Below are positions 59,747 to 64,000 of a stretch of 64,000 nt of DNA, piece by piece. The stretch is from contig SNVD02006942.1 in assembly GCA_013180625.2 (NCBI GenBank), positions 2,046,001 to 2,110,000 of the forward strand. The letters are read 5' to 3'. A program made the position numbers and the translations under genes. The notes beneath the pieces are model-generated. The model searched no databases. It was not told the origin of the DNA and saw only the letters and a list, made by a program, of their open reading frames with translations. Source of the DNA: Boswellia sacra (Eukaryota > Streptophyta > Magnoliopsida > Sapindales > Burseraceae). Position 1 is the first letter of the stretch; each line of letters starts with the position of its first letter.

Positions 59747-62700
59747 CTACTCAGAGTCTGAGTCGATGGAAAGAAACAACCGTGGCCTTACAGAACGTTT
59801 TTGGCGAGGAAACATGAAAGGGCTATCTGACCTTTGCCTGCTTGCCTTCTCAGATCTTCCATCATTCATACCAAGAAGCAAAGAAGCTGCAGAAAAGGAG
59901 TCATCCCACATATCTTAAACACTAATTAAGACCTCGAAAACAGAAGGGAGGAACGACAACACAGTTTAAACTCTGCATTAACCATGTCAATGATTATATA
60001 AACAACACATGGACTATCTCTACCACAAATAGCCACATGCGTTAGCTAAATACCAGCCCAAAAATGAGGACTTATGATTAAATATTGGAGTGAAATTTAA
60101 GTTTATAACACACAACACAACCAAACAGATTAATTCCAGACCCATTGTTACCCCTGAGAGTGGTAACACAATCCATACATATATTCAGAAAAATTCGTGA
60201 AAAAAAGGAGCAAGAAGCTTCCTTTAGCAAACCCATCATCATAAAATTCAGATTAAAAGAAAACCTTAGATCTTGAAAGAATTAGAGAACAAACCAGTGT
60301 CAGCCAAAGATTCCATTGCACCTTCTCTAGACTGTACTGGCTGCCTTGCGTTGAACCCGTTTGGCGTTGCTGAATCAGTGTGACCGCCACTGGCACCACC
60401 CCCCAGTCTAAGAGATATCCAATCCTCATTGCGGACGCCATTGGACATATCAGCTTGATCTCTCAAATTAGACTGCAAAGATGCATCTGAAGGCCTTGTT
60501 GGAAGAAATATCTGAAGAGAGGGGTCTTCCCGACCAAATACCAAAGGATTGTCAACTAAGCCATCAGTCATGTCATTAGCAGGCTGACCCATATCAGAAC
60601 CTGGAACTAAAGATGCAGCCCCTATTGTGTCTGGAGCCAATGTATAGCCATTCATTGCCGTTTGACAATTAATAGGGCCAGGCTGCAAATCCGCCAAGGC
60701 ATCTTGGACATCTGCATCTGTACCAAATAACTGAAATCCTGGACCTCCTTGTGTTCCAGGAGGTAATGGCCACATGGGCATCCCAAAATCATCGTCATTG
60801 GCATTAAAGAGACCCAAGCAAGAATTCCCAGCAGGACCAATAGCAGAATCATCAGTATAGGGGTCAGCAATTCCAGGAGGGTTCATTGAAAAATTAACCC
60901 CAGCAGCATCAGTTTGATTGTCCCTGTATACGTTTCCAGAAGATATAAGTAGGTCATTGTCATCTTCAGAATCACTAAGAACAATAACTTCTGCATTCCC
61001 AACAGGTGCAGATGGGTTCCGGTCAGCAAATCCATATGTTGGATCAACATTCAAGGACATAGAATCAAGCTCAATTCCATTGTTGGCAAAATCAAAAGTC
61101 CCAGCACCATCTTGATTTACACTTGGATCTTCACCCTCCCTACCACTTCCTGTGGCACTGCTGCTCATTGGGATAGCTTCCAGTTCTTGGTTTTCAAACT
61201 TTCCCTCTAATCTATTACCAGAAGAGGTGTTTATATCTTCTGGTTTACTAACTTCCCACAATCCATTGCGATTCTTCCTGATTCCAAGTTTCAAACCAGT
61301 CTGACCATCTGAAACCCCTTCCTGTTTAACATGCTTTGACATTTCCGCTTTTGGTCTAACCTCCTCACAAGAAGGACCACAAAGAGAGCCATCAGGGGAG
61401 TGCCAGAACACAAGATCCCCAACTTCCCTACGCTCACTTTCGCTTTTCGTTTTTACGCGCCAAGAACCATCAGGCTTCACCTCAATCTCTGTAATGTCTT
61501 CTCCACAATTCCTCATCTACACCAGAAAAGTAAAACATACAAGATAAATGAATGCATCAAAAAAATCACTTGCAAAAAATTAAAAAGTTCATGTGGTCCA
61601 CAAAAACACACTACCTTAGACGTGATTTGATTGAAATAAGGGTCAATAATAACATGCTCCAATGAGTAGTTCTTAAGACAAATAGGGCACTGCCACTGTG
61701 GTCACAGACCAAGGCTGGTCAGAAATAATAAAAGGAGTACCAGATAAAAGGCAGAAGGAAAAGATAAAAAGGAGAAGAATAAATTTCTTATATTTAATTA
61801 ACTTGCCTTTCTTGAACGTTGGTTGAGCTCCACAAACACTTCAAGATCAAAACAACCCATGTGAGCACAGGGTTTAAATCTTCCAGCTACCTTCATTCTC
61901 GAACCACTCATCTACGCACAAGGGAAAACAAGAATATAAAATTAAAAAAAAAAATACCTGCAGCTTTATGATCAATGCATAACAGAACCAAAGTCCAATG
62001 ACCATTATCCACCAGAGAAAAACGGCAACTAAGTTATTATATCTGTATCCTCAAGTACTGATTGTATCATTCTTCTCCAGATAAAATCACTAGCATAACT
62101 CACACCATACTAAGATTTCAACATAGCTCAAAGACAAGGATGAAAACTGCCAATTTGCCCAAGAAATTGGGCCTCTTTTCAAGAAGATTTTCTGCGCTTA
62201 TTAATGTAAATAAGAGAGCAATTTAGCATTCGCGTAAGTGTGAGTTCTTTACCTCTGGATATTTTAACTTTTCATTGTGAGAACAAAACACAGCGGGCCA
62301 AAATTATCAGAAATTAAACATTATAAAAGCTCAATGTGTAACCAAAATTTAATGTTTTTGATATGCTAAAAGATCACCTCATCTTATAAAAGCAATATCA
62401 TCACTAACAATTAGTGAGTCCAAGGTATTAGAGGCTCAAGAAAGAAAAGTTTAGCTGAGGGAAAATTCCAAGATAAGCATGAGAAAACACACATAGAATG
62501 CCAAATAAAGCATCTTTTTCTTATTATTTTATAATCTTCTGAAAAGCAACAATAAACTCTTCTTGATAGATTGGTCAACTTGATAAGGAAACAGAAGCAA
62601 GGACAACTAAACTAAGATGCTTTGGTTAAAGGGATATTGTGTATTTGCTATATCTTCAGATGGCAACTCAACCATTTTCATGATATTTAATTATGATCCT

Positions 62701-63086
62701 ATTTAAATGTTTTCCATCCTTTATCCAGCTGTTGAGGTTGGTCTGGCAATATTAGCCACAGCATGAAATCTTCTCTACATGTCTTATGCAATAGACCAAA
62801 GCAAAATTGAAATTTCACCTCCCATTAACTAGTTCATTAAGGTTCTCCACATCAAGAGTACAAAACATGACTTCGTGCAAAAATAAAGACCATTCACACT
62901 TCACATATGAATGGAACTTACAGGACAACGTAGATTGACACCAAAAAAATCTGCAACAACTTCCAGATCACTGTCACTATCATCAGCATTATCTGCTGCA
63001 TTTCCACCACCAATGCAACGACAAACACGAGCAAGAGCGTCTTCAAAACGCTCACCATCAGACACCTTAGGAATCAAATTGAGAAT
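59747..63086 (-). CDS. SIZ1: E3 SUMO-protein ligase SIZ1, 3' part (5 of its exons)
   Basis: Nuclear PIAS-type ligase that attaches SUMO to regulators of phosphate, cold, immunity and hormone responses. Exons, high to low: 63086-62922, 61911-61807, 61695-61615, 61516-60295, 59886-59747, in frame to TAG. They encode about 570 residues. Roughly 300 N-terminal residues (SAP, PHD and part of PINIT) lie past the right edge. Visible parts: [20 protein letters not shown] with [30 protein letters not shown] and [20 protein letters not shown], then [20 protein letters not shown] (SP-RING zinc ligands); [19 protein letters not shown]; the SUMO-interaction/acidic motif [13 protein letters not shown]; and the C-terminus [11 protein letters not shown] ending [10 protein letters not shown]. 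The third intron boundary uses a GC donor. Reading through the last intron gives an alternative end, GLFSNSFKI, stopping at 60266. Confidence 0.96.
61696..61806 (-). other. GC-AG intron within the SIZ1 SP-RING region
   Basis: The exon end CAAGAAAG is followed by GCAAGT rather than GTAAGT. The acceptor is GACCACAG before TGGCAG. Only this joint gives the conserved RSRK/WQCPIC junction. GC-AG introns are about 1 percent of plant introns, and the remaining donor bases (AAG|GCAAGT) match the strong consensus typical of that class. Confidence 0.88.
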
Positions 63087-63215
63087 CTAGAAAACAAAGG
63101 GAGCATAACGATATTATCACAAACAGAAGAAAACCATAGAAACATTAAAAGTGCAATCCCAAGAACAAAAATATAACCAATAGATCTCTTAATAACGAAT
63201 CAGAATGTGCATCTA

Positions 63216-63365
63216 GGGGTGCACACAGGTCGAGTCGGGTTTCAACAGACCCAACTCAACCCAATACAACTTCAGGTTAGGAGAATTACACCCGTGTTGG
63301 GGTTTTTTGCAAAATGAAATCCGATCATAACCCGCCACTTTGGGTTAGTCGCGTTGATCAGGTTT
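63216..63365. mobile_element. Possible end of a hAT-type element in a SIZ1 intron
   Basis: TAGGGGTGCACACAGGTCGA with GTCGGGTTT and ACCCAACTCAACCCAA resembles the TAGGGxTG terminus and C/G-rich subterminal zone of the elements at 8647 and 23428. No matching right end or target duplication appears before the window edge, so it is truncated, solo-ended or extends beyond. Confidence 0.35.
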
Positions 63366-64000
63366 TACTTTCTTTTTTCATACATTTTCCTTCACTTTTT
63401 CGCAAACCAAACTGAAAGACAGTAACTAACATTTATAAATCTGCCAAGCCAACTATTTGATTATTCACTTTAGTTCCTATTTAAAAAAATGAAAAATTAA
63501 CAAAACAACATATTCACTTTTTTTTCCATCTTTGATTCTTCTTCTTCCACTTTCTCTAAAATCAAAAACACAATAATTAAAAAAAAGGAAATTCGAAAGC
63601 AGAAAATAATAATGTGAATTATTAACTAACTTGAAATGATCAGAATCAAAATAAATAAATCTAAGGGAAAGCAAAGATGAGTTAGTTGACTTTAGAAGAT
63701 TTGTGAGGCCTACCATATTTATATTTTAATTTTTAATTCTAACATTTGCATAATTAAAGAAAAAAAATTCTTCATTCAAAACGGTAAAGAAGTTACAGTT
63801 GATAGACAAGAGATGAACTTATAACGTTCAATTTACTGTAAAAAAAATTAACTTTTCTAAGAAGGTGGGAACAATATTTTTCTACTAAATTTGCGTCATA
63901 TTTTACTCTTCTAAGCTTACAATTATTTCCTCTGTTCAACGTTGCAGCCTTGCAGGATAGATGGAGTTGCATATATATAGAACTTAAATGTAAGGAATCT

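Noticed and set aside
60918..61115. Plus-strand frames across 60.9-61.6 kb
   Set aside because: They are antisense shadows of the large SIZ1 exon.

Overview
This is a nuclear window from a eudicot plant, most likely a rosid. The evidence is short exons split by AT-rich GT-AG introns, plant-specific families (MLO, ARF, SIZ1), a nuclear tRNA gene with plant-style flanks, and many short non-autonomous transposons and microsatellites. I cannot fix the species from sequence alone. All exon models below were assembled by hand from reading frame, splice signals and remembered family sequences. Splice phases were checked exon by exon, and every complete model closes in frame.

Layout: (1) 1-265, minus strand: the first two exons of an MLO gene of the clade V (powdery-mildew susceptibility) type, running off the left edge. 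(2) 7542-9799, plus: a conserved-looking gene of unknown function with a 732-bp hAT-type element in its last intron. (3) 14696-19838, plus: a complete MLO3-like gene. (4) About 19.9-32.0 kb: a gene-poor stretch with a 2.1-kb hAT-type element, an inverted-repeat element, microsatellites and purine-rich islands. (5) 32511-38902, plus: auxin response factor ARF4, with two tasiR-ARF target sites and a leader full of upstream ORFs. (6) 40471-45682, minus: mitochondrial isovaleryl-CoA dehydrogenase, 15 exons, with a solo LTR and an inverted-repeat element in its introns. (7) 47383-51608, plus: a TMEM209-like membrane protein. (8) 54418-54490, plus: tRNA-Lys(CTT). (9) 54673-57353, plus: GTF2H2, the p44 subunit of TFIIH. 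(10) 59747 to at least 63086, minus: the 3' two thirds of the SUMO E3 ligase SIZ1, continuing past the right edge.

The genes are not an operon and have unrelated roles: calcium/calmodulin-linked MLO membrane proteins, auxin-dependent organ patterning, leucine and lysine catabolism, the nuclear envelope, transcription and DNA repair, and SUMOylation. Their order is informative. In Arabidopsis MLO3 and IVD are immediate neighbours on chromosome 3, and ARF4 and SIZ1 lie close together on chromosome 5. Having all four interleaved here suggests an ancestral block later split by duplication and reciprocal loss.

The less ordinary structures are: the ARF4 leader (tandem-duplicated uORF plus a start-stop uORF); a CpG-rich fold-back around a 43-bp minisatellite at 52.7-53.0 kb; two well-supported hAT-type elements with 8-bp target duplications plus weaker candidates; a family of short inverted-repeat elements, one with a 10-bp target duplication; a solo LTR with a clean 5-bp duplication; and a GC-AG intron inside the SIZ1 SP-RING coding region.
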